From Paraphoma chrysanthemicola (lineage: Eukaryota > Ascomycota > Dothideomycetes > Pleosporales > Phaeosphaeriaceae): 64,000 nucleotides of DNA. Location: contig JAGMWG010000016.1 in the NCBI GenBank assembly GCA_020744225.1, positions 1,198,932 through 1,262,931 of the forward strand. Reading direction: 5' to 3'. How positions within the stretch are numbered: the first letter of the stretch is position 1; every line of letters starts with the position of its first letter. Below the pieces are notes generated by a model that was not told the origin of the DNA, made no database searches, and saw only the letters and a list, made by a program, of their open reading frames with translations. A program made the translations under genes and the position numbers. Of the stretch, positions 33,901-45,127 are shown piece by piece.

Positions 33901-35736
33901 ATGCCTCAGTTGAGCACGATCACGGCAAGATGCGCCGCGTTGAGCATCTCCATTGCGCAAGCAAGTCCACCCCTTGTATGTCTTCGCACATCCGCTAACA
34001 GTGATCGTCTTCAGGTCATTCCTGACATCAGCAGCTTTGCGAGGAAAGTCCGTGATGCGCGGCACGATCTAAATGCCATCAACCACGACCTGGTCATAAT
34101 CCGTACAGGGCTTGGCGTCGCGCAGGACGACTTTTCACTCTCCGGGTCAAAGCTTCCGCCGGCCATCATCGACGCTGTTGTGCAGATCCTTGACTCGTGC
34201 GATGATACGAGTGAGCGTCTACACAAGGCATTTCTAAAGCTTTCTTGTAGCAATCTGCCCAAAGAAGCCTGGCAGGATCTTCGCGATGGTGCCCTTGTCG
34301 CCATGCGACAAGACCTCGAAGGTACAAGAATGGTGTTGGAGCTATCTCTTGACTATCTTGCGTTGTAAGTGCGGGTTTGTCGATCTGTCAACCACATGAA
34401 GGCTCATATCAGCAGGTACGGGCAACAAGACACGTTGGATTCATTCCTCAAATGCTATGTCAGCGATCTCATCACCGCAAGTGATGATCTACTCAAGAGA
34501 ACGGACATGGAGGAAATTCACGTCAACCTGATAGCGCGTGAACGATTGCCCTCTCTACTCCACGCCATCAGACTGCTCCGTTCGTGTATCACCGCCATGT
34601 CAAGGCAAGGCAAGTCAAGTGATGCAGGCCCGTCAAGACGTACGACAACGCCGCGACCGGACTCTCTAGAGCCTTCGCTAGGTGACTCTCGCCGCAGTGG
34701 CAGGAAGAGCCCTGCCCAACATTTGCCCACACCAACGTCCGCGAGCAAGGGCATTGGCACATGGCTGGCAGACATACCTTACCATCAAGATGCCGAGCCA
34801 TTGCGCCCTTCAAGAATAGTACAGATGGCCCAGTCCAAGGCGAACGGCAAGCGAGTATCGAAGCGATCATCACGCGAGGAGCTGACACCGTCACGGGGCA
34901 CTTTCTATACCGATGATGGCGTTTCCACGAGCCGGACTTTGGTTGCGCCTGAATCACGGCTAAAGAAAACTAAGAGCTGGTGCTCAGGCATTACCGCACA
35001 ATATGCTACTCACAGCTCGTCGAAGACCCGAACATCATCGCGATACGCACCAACCGTTGCAAGCTCGGATGTATCCATCTTCGATAAGCGCATCACATGC
35101 GACAAGATTGCTGTCGCAAAGTCCAACCGGAAGAATCTGGATGTGGATTCAAGAGTGGCAGTCGATCGAATATTAGCCAATCTGCCTCCCGAAGCAACCG
35201 CTGCGGACGTTGAACGAATACTCTGGGAAGGCGCAAATCCAATGGTTGTGCACCCTGAGTTCGGCCTCTTTCTCATCCGCGCGGCATTTGAGATGGCGCC
35301 AGCTGTGCTCCAGACGTTAGTGGAATTTGGTGCTGATATTCACAAAACACTATCGTCGTCAAGCCAGTATCACAATGTTTTTCATGCGGCCGCATTGGGC
35401 AATCAAATTGAAACGCTGAAAGTCCTTATGTCACTGGGCTTTTCGGTCGACAAGGCAAACCATGCGGGAGAGACACCACTGATTCTCGCAGTCAAGACGC
35501 CTGGTGCGTTTGGATCTGCGAAGTATCTCGTTGAGAATGGCGCTGACGTCAATCACGAATCGGACGAGGGTGAGACACCATTGTATCTGGCACTGACGTC
35601 AAAGGTGCTGGAAGGCAGGGAACGAAGTCGAATGATTGAGCTGCTGCTGAGCCATGGCGCAGAGGGCGACGGGAAAACGACGGCTGAAAGCGGCAGAGGA
35701 GATACCAAGGGGAGGATGATCTTGGGGATAACTTGA
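33901..35736 (+). CDS. Ankyrin-repeat protein with fungal STAND-type N-terminal domain
   Basis: Exons 33901-33975, 34015-34364 and 34413-35736 give 582 residues. Intron 1 is only 39 bp, with a CGCTAAC branch site and CTTCAG acceptor; it keeps the frame. The N-terminal helical region (ITARCAALSISIAQASPPLV, then FARKVRDARHDLNAINHDLV) resembles the N-terminal effector-like domain found at the front of fungal NLR-type STAND proteins. A long Ser/Thr/Arg-rich disordered middle follows. The C-terminus has about three ankyrin repeats, e.g. NHAGETPLILAVKTPGAFGS and ESDEGETPLYLAL. The NTPase normally joining these two parts in STAND proteins is absent. A role in signalling or non-self response is inference only. 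Confidence 0.72.
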
Positions 35737-35907
35737 GTTGTCGTAAGCTTTTCGGTCTCCTACGTATTTGTATACTATATTAATGAGGGATGCACGGAAG
35801 AAGTTGCGCGATTCAGAGCGAAATGTTGAACCGCAGATTGCTCCATGATTTATCCTGTACATCCCACATCCCATTCCCGCCATCTCGTGAACCTCTGCCA
35901 ATCCCAC

Positions 35908-37086
35908 CTAAGTAACCAAAACTGCGCGGTATCGAATAGATCCATCATTCAGCTTGGCGATCGCCTTTGCAGCGCCTTCTTCTGTCATAGGAAACTCCTC
36001 CACCACGGCTTTTACATCGTTTTTCGCGGCAAAGTCCAACATTGCATCAAACTCGGTTGGGGTCGATGAGAGCGCTCCGTGAATGCTGATCTCTTTGAGA
36101 ATGAATGGGAAGTACGGAACATGTAACGGCTCAGTCGTAAGACCAAGAAGGATAATATGTCCGAATGGCGCCATTTGTTCGAGAAACCTTACATCTCATT
36201 AGTATGAAGTCTCTGAAGTGATTCAATCCGATGAAAGGATACTTACACTTCCCAATTAGGCAATTTCGTCGCTGTGGTGATAAGATAATCAAGTTTCAAA
36301 TCTGGCTTCTTCGTCTTCAAGTCCCCACTCAGCCAAAACTCCTTCGCACCAAGTTTAAGCGCCTCGTCTTTCTTGCTCTCACTACCCGAAAAAACAACAA
36401 CATGCGCACCCAACTTCACGGCAAATTGAATCGCCAGATGGCCCAACCCACCAATACCTAGAATGCCAACACGATGGCCGGGCTTGATGCCATGTCTGAC
36501 CATGGGCGTGAAGACAGTCAGACCTGCGCAGAGGAGAGGCGCAGCTTGTGCATCGGCAATGGCGTCGGGGATCTTGTGCAGATTGGTCTCAGGCCAGACA
36601 GCAAAGTTGGAGAAAGAGCCTTGGTCATGGTCGGTTGCGCTGTATTGACGTGATGCGATCTTGCAGTAGAAATAGTTGCCCGCATGACATGCAACGCATT
36701 CACCGCAACCATCCTTGACGTAGCCGAAGCCGACGCGATCGCCGCTGCGAATATTTAGCTGGGTTTCGCCATCATTGATAGGTGTGGATGGTGTACACTT
36801 TGAATTTGGTCACAGCATCGCCTACAGCTTCGACTTTGCCGACACCCTCGTGGCCGAGGACCATGTCATCGTGGATGTGATGGAGGTCTGTACCGCAGAC
36901 CTGTCGTGATTTAAGTCAGATATATGTGATATTAGGATGAAATTGTTTTGATAGACTCACGCCGCTATGGGTGACACGAAGAGCGACTTCGTTTGGCTTG
37001 AGACTGGTCCTGCCAGGTAATGTCGCCGCGACTGCTACGCCTTGCTTTGAGCCTTTCAAAACTTTGACTTCGAAAGGGAGAGTCAT
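35908..37086 (-). CDS. Zinc alcohol dehydrogenase, cinnamyl-alcohol-dehydrogenase-like
   Basis: Minus-strand exons 37086-36961, 36900-36797, 36744-36247 and 36187-35908 give 335 residues. Splicing intron 2 (36796-36745, donor GTACAC) restores TKFKVGDRVGFGYVKDG, and intron 3 restores NWEVFLEQMAP. Catalytic zinc ligands Cys44 (GVCGTD) and His59 (LGHEGVG) and the structural set GCGECVACHAGNYFYC are present. The nucleotide-binding motif is GILGIGGLGHLAIQFA. The architecture fits the ADH6/ADH7 and cinnamyl alcohol dehydrogenase group, which usually reduces aldehydes with NADPH. It is divergent from the MFS transporter, sharing a ~650-bp upstream region. An aldehyde-detoxifying role is plausible. 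Confidence 0.88.
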
Positions 37087-37740
37087 TTCGTATTGCAGAC
37101 GTGCGCGATAGGGCGGAGATGTCTGGCGGTTGCGTAGCGGTTGAATAGTGGACGTGAAGTAGAGGTGAAGAGGTGAGCAAGTAGACAGCGATCAAGATTA
37201 TTCTCCAGCTCTTATGGTATTGCCTCAGGTCGTAGGTTCGGGTCCTATCATTGCTTATGCAACAGGACATAACCGACCGGCGCCTCCACTGCATCGTGGT
37301 CCATCGCGATCGAACAATCTAGCATCGTGTTGAGTATTTTGGCATGCTTATTCAGATTATGTCAAGAGTGATTCTTTGAACCTGATGCTTGTGTGTGTTA
37401 CTCAAAATATCTGCGATGATGCTATTGGTTGTTCTCCGTCGTGCTTATGCAACGTCGAGTAGCAATGCGCGCTAAATCCTTCCTCACTGTGTCGGCCGCA
37501 CCCCTGCTAAAAGCTAAGCGATCGGCCGATGCATCTTTAGCGTCCATGCTTGAGGGAGTGGTACCTTACCAAGCCGATTGATCATCGCCGGAACTTAACG
37601 CCATTCACTGAGCCTCATAGCGACGGCGAGGCTGCTCTGAAAGGGTTTTTTAAAAAAACGGCTGTCACGCATCGCTGTAAGCTCAGCTTTCTTCACCTCA
37701 ACATTCTTCGCAGAATCCTTTGCATCGCACAAACACCAAC
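37087..37740. promoter_or_regulatory. Shared divergent promoter region, Zn-ADH and MFS transporter
   Basis: A 654-bp interval between two divergently transcribed genes must hold both promoters. A T-arm-like sequence at 37235-37245 was checked for a tRNA gene and not accepted. No TATA box or specific operator is assigned. Confidence 0.4.
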
Positions 37741-39570
37741 ATGAATTTCGTGCGCGAGACGCAGCTCGGCCAGATAGCCAGATGGCTGACCAACAACCGC
37801 ATATTGCTGTACCCAGAAGAGCAACCAGACTTTGAGATCCCTCGCACTTACCTTGATCCAAAAGCCCTTGTCGCATCCACCAACGCGCAAGACAACTGTA
37901 GTCTCGAAGACCAACATGAACCCGAACCTTTCGAAGAAGAATGTACATCTGAGGATGCAATCGATAGTGACATGAATGGTGACACAAAGATCTCTGGAAC
38001 CAAACAACGGCTAGACTGTGCCACCCTTTCCCGCATCACTACTCGACCCGACATGAGCAAGATCACCACGCAAGAAGACCTAGAAACAGCGTACCGAACA
38101 ACTACACTTCAAGCATCACTCAAACTACAACCTTCGCAACCCATCAATCCAACCAAGACCTCAGACGGCACTATCCTCGTCACCTGGTATACCACCGACG
38201 ACCCCGAGAACCCGCAGAATTGGAGTTCCTGGGCCAAGTTCAATGTCGTGCTTCAGATGTACCAGTACGTCGTCGTGGTGTACATGGGCTCGGCGATCTA
38301 TTCAGCAAGTAGTCCACAGTTCATGGAAGTCTTTGGCGTTACGCAGAGTGTTGCTTCGCTTGGACTCGGTTTGTATGTACTGGGCTACGGGATCGGCCCA
38401 CTATTTCTGTCGCCCGTGTCTGAGATTCCTGCCGTGGGACGGAACCCGCCTTACATGATCTCGTTTCTGCTGTTCGTGATCATTTCGATACCGACGGCGT
38501 TGGTGAACGATGTACCTGGGTTCATGGTGCTTCGGTTCCTCCAGGGTATATTCGGCTCACCGTGCATTGCCACAACTGGAGCATCGCTGGGTGATATCTC
38601 GAATCTGTTCCACCTGCCATACTTGATGATGGGTTGGGCCATGGCCGGTTTCATCGGTCCTGCACTAGGGCCGATCATTGCTGGCTTTTCGGTTGTGGTC
38701 AAAGGCTGGCATTGGTCGATGTGGGAGCTTCTATGGGCATCAGGACCGTCTTTCATCGCCTTCCTACTCTTCCTGCCAGAAACTTCGACGCCAACGATTC
38801 TGTATCGTCGAGCGCAGCGCCTGCGCAAATTGACGGGTAATCCAAACATCAAAGCTGAATCCGAGATTGTGCAATCCATGCTATCGCCCAGTCAGCTCAC
38901 GTACGATGCACTCGTTGTACCATGGAAGATCAACGCGCTCGATCCCGCGATTCTTTTTACATCAATTTACACTGGTCTAGTGTATGCGGTTTTCTACTCT
39001 TTCTTCGAAGTTTTTCCGCTCGTATTCGTCGACATTTACGGCATGAACCTCGGCCAAATGGGGTTGGTTTTTCTCTCCGTCACTGTTGGAGTTGCGCTTG
39101 CTGGTATATGCACATTTTGCTTTCTGCATTTCTACGTCAATCCGCGGATGCGCGTTAGAGGATTTGAAGGACCAGAGCAGAGGCTATTGCCTGCCGTCGT
39201 CGCATCTGTCATCATTCCCATTGGTCTCTTCATGTTTGGATGGACGTCGCGCGCATCGATCCACTGGATTGTGCCGGCCATTGGCGCTGCGCTGATCTCA
39301 GCAGGTATGATTTCCATTATCAACAACATCCTACTGTATGTGGCGCTTGCATATCCGAAGTATTCGGCTTCGCTTTTTGCTGGCAATGACGTCGTGCGTT
39401 CCACGATTGCATTCGCTGGCATCATGTGGTCGGGACCGCTGTTCAAAAACCTGGGCGTCGATAAAGGCTGCACACTCCTGGCAGGCTTGACTATCGGATG
39501 TATTGTAGGCATTGTAGTTTTGTATATTTACGGCGCGAAGCTCAGGGCGAGGTCGAAGTTTGCGGTCTGA
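37741..39570 (+). CDS. MFS multidrug transporter (DHA1, Flr1-like)
   Basis: Plasma-membrane proton antiporter of the 12-segment drug:H+ antiporter-1 group. Single exon of 609 residues from the ATG at 37741; the frame is open seven codons upstream but without an ATG. A ~165-residue hydrophilic N-terminus includes the family cue DDPENPQNWSSWAK just before the first membrane segment. Within the core, LGLGLYVLGYGIGPLFLSPV and SEIPAVGRNPPYMIS match the motif region between segments 2 and 3. MVLRFLQGIFGSPCIATTGA and WAMAGFIGPALGPIIAGFSV match the drug-antiporter motif C area. It lies divergent to an aldehyde-reducing ADH. Export of a toxic metabolite or fungicide is likely, but the substrate is unknown. 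Confidence 0.88.
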   Translation: MNFVRETQLGQIARWLTNNRILLYPEEQPDFEIPRTYLDPKALVASTNAQDNCSLEDQHEPEPFEEECTSEDAIDSDMNGDTKISGTKQRLDCATLSRITTRPDMSKITTQEDLETAYRTTTLQASLKLQPSQPINPTKTSDGTILVTWYTTDDPENPQNWSSWAKFNVVLQMYQYVVVVYMGSAIYSASSPQFMEVFGVTQSVASLGLGLYVLGYGIGPLFLSPVSEIPAVGRNPPYMISFLLFVIISIPTALVNDVPGFMVLRFLQGIFGSPCIATTGASLGDISNLFHLPYLMMGWAMAGFIGPALGPIIAGFSVVVKGWHWSMWELLWASGPSFIAFLLFLPETSTPTILYRRAQRLRKLTGNPNIKAESEIVQSMLSPSQLTYDALVVPWKINALDPAILFTSIYTGLVYAVFYSFFEVFPLVFVDIYGMNLGQMGLVFLSVTVGVALAGICTFCFLHFYVNPRMRVRGFEGPEQRLLPAVVASVIIPIGLFMFGWTSRASIHWIVPAIGAALISAGMISIINNILLYVALAYPKYSASLFAGNDVVRSTIAFAGIMWSGPLFKNLGVDKGCTLLAGLTIGCIVGIVVLYIYGAKLRARSKFAV

Positions 39571-40240
39571 GATGGAAAGGTCGCTGGAATGGTAGCAAGA
39601 GCGGTACAACTCGAGTTTTTCGTCTCTCCAGGCCTCCGGTAATGAAACTAGCGTGCAGCTGTATGTAGCAGCCCTCTTTCAAAAATGGCATTCACAGCCA
39701 AGTTATAGTGTCAATGCTACGATGGACGGCAGTTGTTTCCTGAGCGCTTTGAGTGAGCGCTGATGCGTGCCCGTACCCCGCGCGAAAGCACACCGCCTAG
39801 GCATTTCGGAGTAAGGTTCGTTGTGGGCCGCGACAATGAGAAGAATTATGACACAATCCTTTGCATTGCTAGGTGTCCCAAGCATTCATATCCGCCAGGG
39901 ATCATCACGACTTCGGGGTATCGAAGGTCAATGTCGGTCATCTAGGCACAATGACTTTCCGTCAGAAGACCGAGCAGCGAGCTCGGAGAATTGTTGCTCT
40001 CACGAAGTATGAGTGGTGATGCGCTACGCGCGCGCGCTGTGGCTTCATTCTTGAGGCGCATTAAATGAAATTAAATCATGTTGCGGTTGACGAGAGGTAG
40101 GTTGTTGCGCGATGGAGGCAAGTCGAAGCTCGAAATCGCGTGCCAAGCCGCTATCTTATCGATGCTCCACACACGCGGCCACCTCCGAAGTCACTCAGTC
40201 TGCTTCCCTCACAGCTTTTCTACTTCATTGAATCGTAAAG
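39571..40240. other. Intergenic stretch
   Basis: 3' flank of the MFS gene and upstream region of the aldehyde dehydrogenase. Nothing else is recognised. Confidence 0.5.
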
Positions 40241-41853
40241 ATGAGCACGAATTCGGATGCAGTCTTCAAGATGTGGGTTGACGGGAAGGAGGTCAACGGC
40301 GATGCGGAGCTGTCAGTTAGCAATCCCTTCCTCCAAGGCATTTTGGTCACTAATCTCATCGTAGATTAGCCGTCGAAGACCCCTCGAATGGCGAGATCAT
40401 CGCACACTGCCATGCTGCATCTGCAGCCGATGTTGATGCCACTGTGCGAACAGCGCACAGTGTCTTCAAGTCCGGTGTGTGGTCGAAAGCACCCCGCCAT
40501 GTGCGCGCCGAAACGCTTGATCGCATTGCCGAGCTCTTGACTCAGGATATTGCGCGCCTCATCGAGCTGGAAGTACTTCAGACTGGTCGAGCAATCCGAG
40601 AAATGAAGGCGCAGGTGCCAACCTTGGTGAAATGGTTCAAGTATTACGCTGCACTCATCCGAACCGAGGAGAGATCTGTACTACCTACTGTGGGCAAGCT
40701 GCACAATTGGGTCGAACGCGTGCCGCTGGGCGTGGTTGCCCAGATCACTCCCTTCAACCATCCCATGCTGATCGCAGTCAAAAAGATTGCTCCCGCATTG
40801 GCAGCTGGCAACTCAATTGTTCTGAAGCCCAGCGAGCTTACCCCGTTGACGAGTATTGAGCTTGGGAAGCTTATGCAAAAGGCCGGCTTGCCCGATGGCG
40901 TCTTCAACGTGCTTCCGGGAGACGGAATCACAACAGGAAAGGCTCTTGTTGAACATCCGCTCATCAAGAAGGTCGATGTTACAGGAGGCACGCCTGCTGG
41001 CCGTGCTATCGGCGCTATTGCAGGAAGAAACCTTGCGCATTACACCGCCGAGCTCGGCGGGAAAGCGCCGCTCATTGTTTTTGAGCAAGCCCACCTAGAT
41101 CTCGCGGTGAATGGAATTGTGTTCGGTGCTTTTATCGCCAGCGGGCAAACTTGCGTAGCAGCAACGCGCATTATTGTCCACAACAGCATCATCGACCAGG
41201 TTGTGGAGAAGTTGAAGAGTAAAGCGGAAGGCATCCGACGGCGAATGGGCTCGCCCAAGAGCATCGACTCAATGATGGGCCCTCTTATCTCGGCAAAGCA
41301 ATTGGTCAATGTCTCCATGTTAGTAAGTGACGCTATCGATTCCGGTGTGGCTGTCGTGACGGGTGGTGAACGCATGAGCGGCACGTCATCTTTAGATGGC
41401 ACCGACTTCTGGAGAGGCTACTTCTATCCCCCCACTATACTTGCCGATAGCTCAACACGGAAGATTGTTGAGACACGAATTTGGAAAGAGGAGGCCTTTG
41501 GACCGGTTATTGTGGTTGTTGGCTTTGACACAGAGGAAGAGGCTCTGTACCTTGCCAATGACAGCGAATTTGGTCTCGGCGCTGCCATATGGACGCAGGA
41601 CTTATCTCAGGCGTTTAGGGTGTCGGAACAGATCGAAAGTGGTATTTGTTGGGTCAACACGCATCATCGCAATGATCCGAGCTCGCCTTGGGGCGGTATC
41701 AAAAGTTCCGGCGTCGGTAGTGAAAATGGCGTCGATGCATACCATGCGTACTCAACAACAAAGAGCACTATCATCAACTACGCTAGTCCCGCAGAAGGTC
41801 TCGTCAGCGACGACTGGTTCAGGGAAGGTAGCGAAGAAGTAAGATACGGATGA
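40241..41853 (+). CDS. Aldehyde dehydrogenase (betaine-aldehyde/ALDH9-like)
   Basis: Oxidises an aldehyde to its acid with NAD(P)+. Exons 40241-40311 and 40365-41853, with a GTCAGT donor and CGTAG acceptor, give 519 residues. The N-terminus MSTNSDAVFKMWVDGKEVNG leads into the NAD-binding domain. Landmarks are AQITPFNHPMLIAVKKIAPA, ALAAGNSIVLKPSE, the Glu in AELGGKAPL, catalytic Cys287 in ASGQTCVAATR, EEAFGPVIVV and the end motif PWGGIKSSGVGSENG. The VTGGTPAGRAIG motif in place of the common FTGS variant differs from the ALDH at 19.9 kb, so the two are not recent duplicates. The subgroup name is tentative. No metabolic partner adjoins it on the same strand. Confidence 0.9.
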
Positions 41854-42180
41854 ATCCACGACATGACCTTCCGCAAGATATCATGTTTCACAATCTGGTC
41901 ATTTCATCCAATGCGCGGAGCCCCCGCGAGCTAGAAAGTGATGCCTTCTTTTCCCTTTTTCTTGGAAGGGTTCTTCTCGCCGGCATTGGCCAACAGTGTC
42001 TAACTACTTTTAACCTTTCAGCATGCCCTCCCGACCACGCACTATCTGGACGATACACAGTATAGCAGATCTCCCCGACATGTAATGAGTCTTGTTTTCG
42101 AAGATCTTCTCTTAAGTGATACCCATGTTGTCCTTCGTGCTGTAAGTTGATCAATGAGTTTAATGCACATCTACTCACCT
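41854..42180. other. Intergenic stretch before dispersed repeat
   Basis: 3' flank of the aldehyde dehydrogenase; no gene seen. Confidence 0.45.
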
Positions 42181-42365
42181 TCGCCTAAGTCCTCCCATAG
42201 CCATGGCATGCGCCGTCTAATTCATACACAGGATGTTCTAAGTTATAGAGCGGCTTTGCAATTACCTAGAGAGGCGTATCAGTCTCAGATCAATCTAATG
42301 AGCTAGTTTAAGCTCAGGATTGACATGAGTTCAATGCCGAGGTGGGCTCAACACCAAAATGAGAG
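42181..42365. repeat. Dispersed repeat, copy 1
   Basis: Begins TCGCCTAAGTCCTCCCATAG and aligns along about 185 bases with 46085-46300 in the same orientation. Shared blocks include GCGCCGTC, GAGGCGTAT, GAGCTAGTT and CAATGCCGAG. Many differences are C/T or G/A, as left by RIP (for example GCATGCGCCGTCTAATTC here against GCACGCGCCGTCCAATTC). Probably the remains of a transposable element. Confidence 0.7.
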
Positions 42366-43625
42366 GTTTGCAGAACGAGAATCCTTGCGCATGGTGATCT
42401 ACTGCGTACGTGCTTGAGCAGAGCCCCATGATCTTGGAACGGAAGATCCCGTCCTCGACCTTGTGAAAATACGACGATTTGGACGGAGGAAGGAGAGGAA
42501 GCGACTAAGAAAGGGATCAATACTGAACTTGCTTCATTCTTGGCCCACACCCTGCCTGCTGCCATTGGGTGCAATAAACTCCCACACTTTTTGATCTGTT
42601 AGCTTTTGGCGATACTCTGGTTGCCATCACAGCGCTGAATTGAAGACCAACAAAGACGGAATTGGGGAACTTCGTCTTCGCTACAATCCGGTGTTTTCGT
42701 TGAATATCTTGTGCTGTGATTGTAGCGTTACTGTGGGCAGAACACAGTAACTTTCTGATGTTCCTCTTGGTGCTTTGGCGTGCAGCCATTATAATCACCA
42801 CCTGTGCGCCTGTCTCACTGAAATACGTCTGTGATGATTGTCGAGAGCCAAGACTAGTCTCTGATTAGCTCGTTCGGTCTACATACTGCAGATCCAGCTC
42901 ATCGCATTCGATTGTCTTACTCGCTTGACAAGCGGCCCAAGCTGTGGCTGGCCTTCGTGCTCCATCAGATGCAGGGCTTCCCAAAACCGTCAAGGCGCGT
43001 CTGCCAGGCTCATCCAGTCACTAAACGATCTCCATGCTCTTGTGGGACTTCGGGCCGCTCCTAGCGCTGCTTCGCAGCCGCTTTTAGGGTTCACAACCGT
43101 CGAGGTGCTCAGTCTCTGCCTCGCTCCCAGTGAGAGCCAAGGACTAACATGAACACTTTCCGCATCTTGAAACACGCGGTGCAATGCTAACGCTTAACAA
43201 GGGGACGATGTTGCGAACTGGAAGTCCGAATGTACGGCAAGTGCCATGATATCACATCGCCCCAGCCACGATGAGGCGTCCAACGCTAGGCTCTGTCCCG
43301 CGACGATACCAATAGGACGAATCACAGCACGTAAAAGGCACGCGTCTTCACTTCAATGAATACGAAGGGGCCAAGAAATGGTAAGCAGAAGTGGGGGAAA
43401 TGGTGCGGTGTTTCTGTCAGCTCGGAACCACCTTTTCGTACTGGCAAGCTCGTAAAACTCGACCGAACGCCATAATTGAATTGAAGTGACATTGACAGCT
43501 CTAATAGATTTTGTCAACCCACAAGTGGTTAAAGATTCTCCTCTTCTAATTAGACCATTCACATGAATTTTGGATTCACAAACTACTCCACATTCACGTC
43601 GAAACGTCCGCTACACACCGCAAAG
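42366..43625. other. Intergenic stretch
   Basis: Minus-strand frames at 42314-42574 and 42517-42801 look weakly coding and may continue the element marked by the repeat, but no domain is recognised. The last few hundred bases are the GST promoter. Confidence 0.4.
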
Positions 43626-44448
43626 ATGTCAGCCTTCGTCCTCCACGGCTCTCGTACCTCGACGAACACCATGCGTGTGCGTTTGACTCTTGCCGAAGGA
43701 AACATCACCGACTACGAGTTCGTCCTCCTCAATCTCCTCAAGGGAGAGCAAAAGGTAAGCCGCCGTTGCTTTGTTCGAACCATGCTACACCCCACGGTTG
43801 GAAGAAAGTCACATGGTGTAGAGCTCCAAGGAATCCAGCTGGATTATTAGGTCACCATTTTCTTGACCTGCACAGCTCGACTGACGCAGTAACCTCTAGT
43901 ACGAAGAGCATAGGAAGCGCCACCCGTGGGGCAAAGTGCCTACCATCACCTTTCCCGACAGTTTCACGCTCCACGAGAGCCGTGCCATCTGCAAATACCT
44001 CACGACCAAGTACTCCATCCCGCTTCTTCCGCCGAGCTCGGACGCCGAAGCGACGGCGCGCTTCGATGAAGCCCAATCCGTTGAGATGTTCTACTTCGCC
44101 GACCCCGTGCAAAAGCTCACCTTTGAGAAATTCATCAAAAAACTTATGACGGGCGGTGCGCCCGACGAAAAGGTCGTTGCCGACTCGCTGCAAGCGCTAG
44201 AGACGTACTTTGATACCGCCGAGATTCTACTGCAGAAGAGGAGCTACATGGCCGGCGAAAGTTACACCTTGATCGATCTCTATTACATCCCGCTGATGCT
44301 GAGACTTTTCGCAGTTGGGCACGGTGATTTAATCACTAGTCACAAGACTGTCAACGCCTGGTATGAGCGTTGTGTGAGTCGACCGGCGATCCAGAGGGTG
44401 CTAGCCGCTGACAAGGAGGCTGCAGCTGCTGTGGATGAAAATAAGTAA
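43626..44448 (+). CDS. Glutathione S-transferase
   Basis: Conjugates glutathione to electrophiles; cytosolic. Exons 43626-43754 and 43900-44448, separated by a 145-bp intron, give 225 residues. The thioredoxin-like N-domain starts MSAFVLHGSRTSTNTMRVRL, followed by HPWGKVPTITFPDSFTLHES with the cis-Pro and the E-S glutathione contact, as usual in this fold. The helical C-domain contains GESYTLIDLYYIPLMLRLFA and ends RVLAADKEAAAAVDENK. An ATG at 43563 would add 21 residues (MNFGFTNYST...); I prefer 43626 because the fold starts there, but the longer form could be a targeting extension. A broken copy of its C-terminus lies at 53.8-54.0 kb. Confidence 0.88.
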
Positions 44449-45127
44449 AATGGTAGGTAACTCGGGCTCGCGTGGTTTCTTCGAAAGTCCTTTTTAGGGC
44501 TTAACCTTACTAGCTCTTGCTGAACTACTTGCTAGTACATTAAGTATACATATACGAAGAAGAGAGTAATGCTCCTGTAATTACACCTCTATCTCTTCTC
44601 TCTCACTAAACTATAATGCTTCTTAAGCTCCAAGTAAATAAGTTTTATGATTTACTCGAAGGTCTCCGAGAAGAACCTAGTCTTCCGTAGTGCGGAAGTT
44701 GCAACATAACCGACTTACCTTGCCCAGCGTTCAGGCTTTGCATCGTGCGACGTGCCTCAAGTAGGGGATACAATCACCCTTCACCACACACGAGGAGCTG
44801 CATGCTCTCATTCGCTACTTCGAACCTACCCACACGACAAGTAGAGTTGAGGTAGCTTGCACGTCCAGACTGATACATGAGATGGATGATTCTGTGCGTA
44901 CCTAGACGGGTTTCGACAGCTGGTTGAACCAGATGCAGCAGATTGACGGATCGGGAAGCCTTTGCGTGTTGTTCGAGGCTCACGCCTCCGAGCTAAGAGG
45001 TCGCGGCCTCGTTAGAGCAATCTCGTTCAAAGTCCTCCAAGCTACTTGATTAACTGCACCTTAAATCATTTGCGTTATCACAATTGAAAAGTACTAAATA
45101 TACAGAGCTAAATCAGAATGCCATCCA
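44449..45127. other. Intergenic stretch
   Basis: AT-rich in its first part. No gene is supported. Confidence 0.45.

Noticed and set aside
37170..37258. Possible tRNA: a T-arm-like GGTTCGGGTCC with a 5-bp stem and a CTCTTAT anticodon-like loop.
   Set aside because: The loop lacks the conserved A after TTCG, no D-arm can be formed, and the acceptor stem pairs at only five of seven positions. At most a degenerate relic.
42314..42801. Two overlapping minus-strand frames with partly natural composition.
   Set aside because: No domain, no splice path and no homologous stretch beside repeat copy 2; may belong to an element but cannot be supported as a gene.
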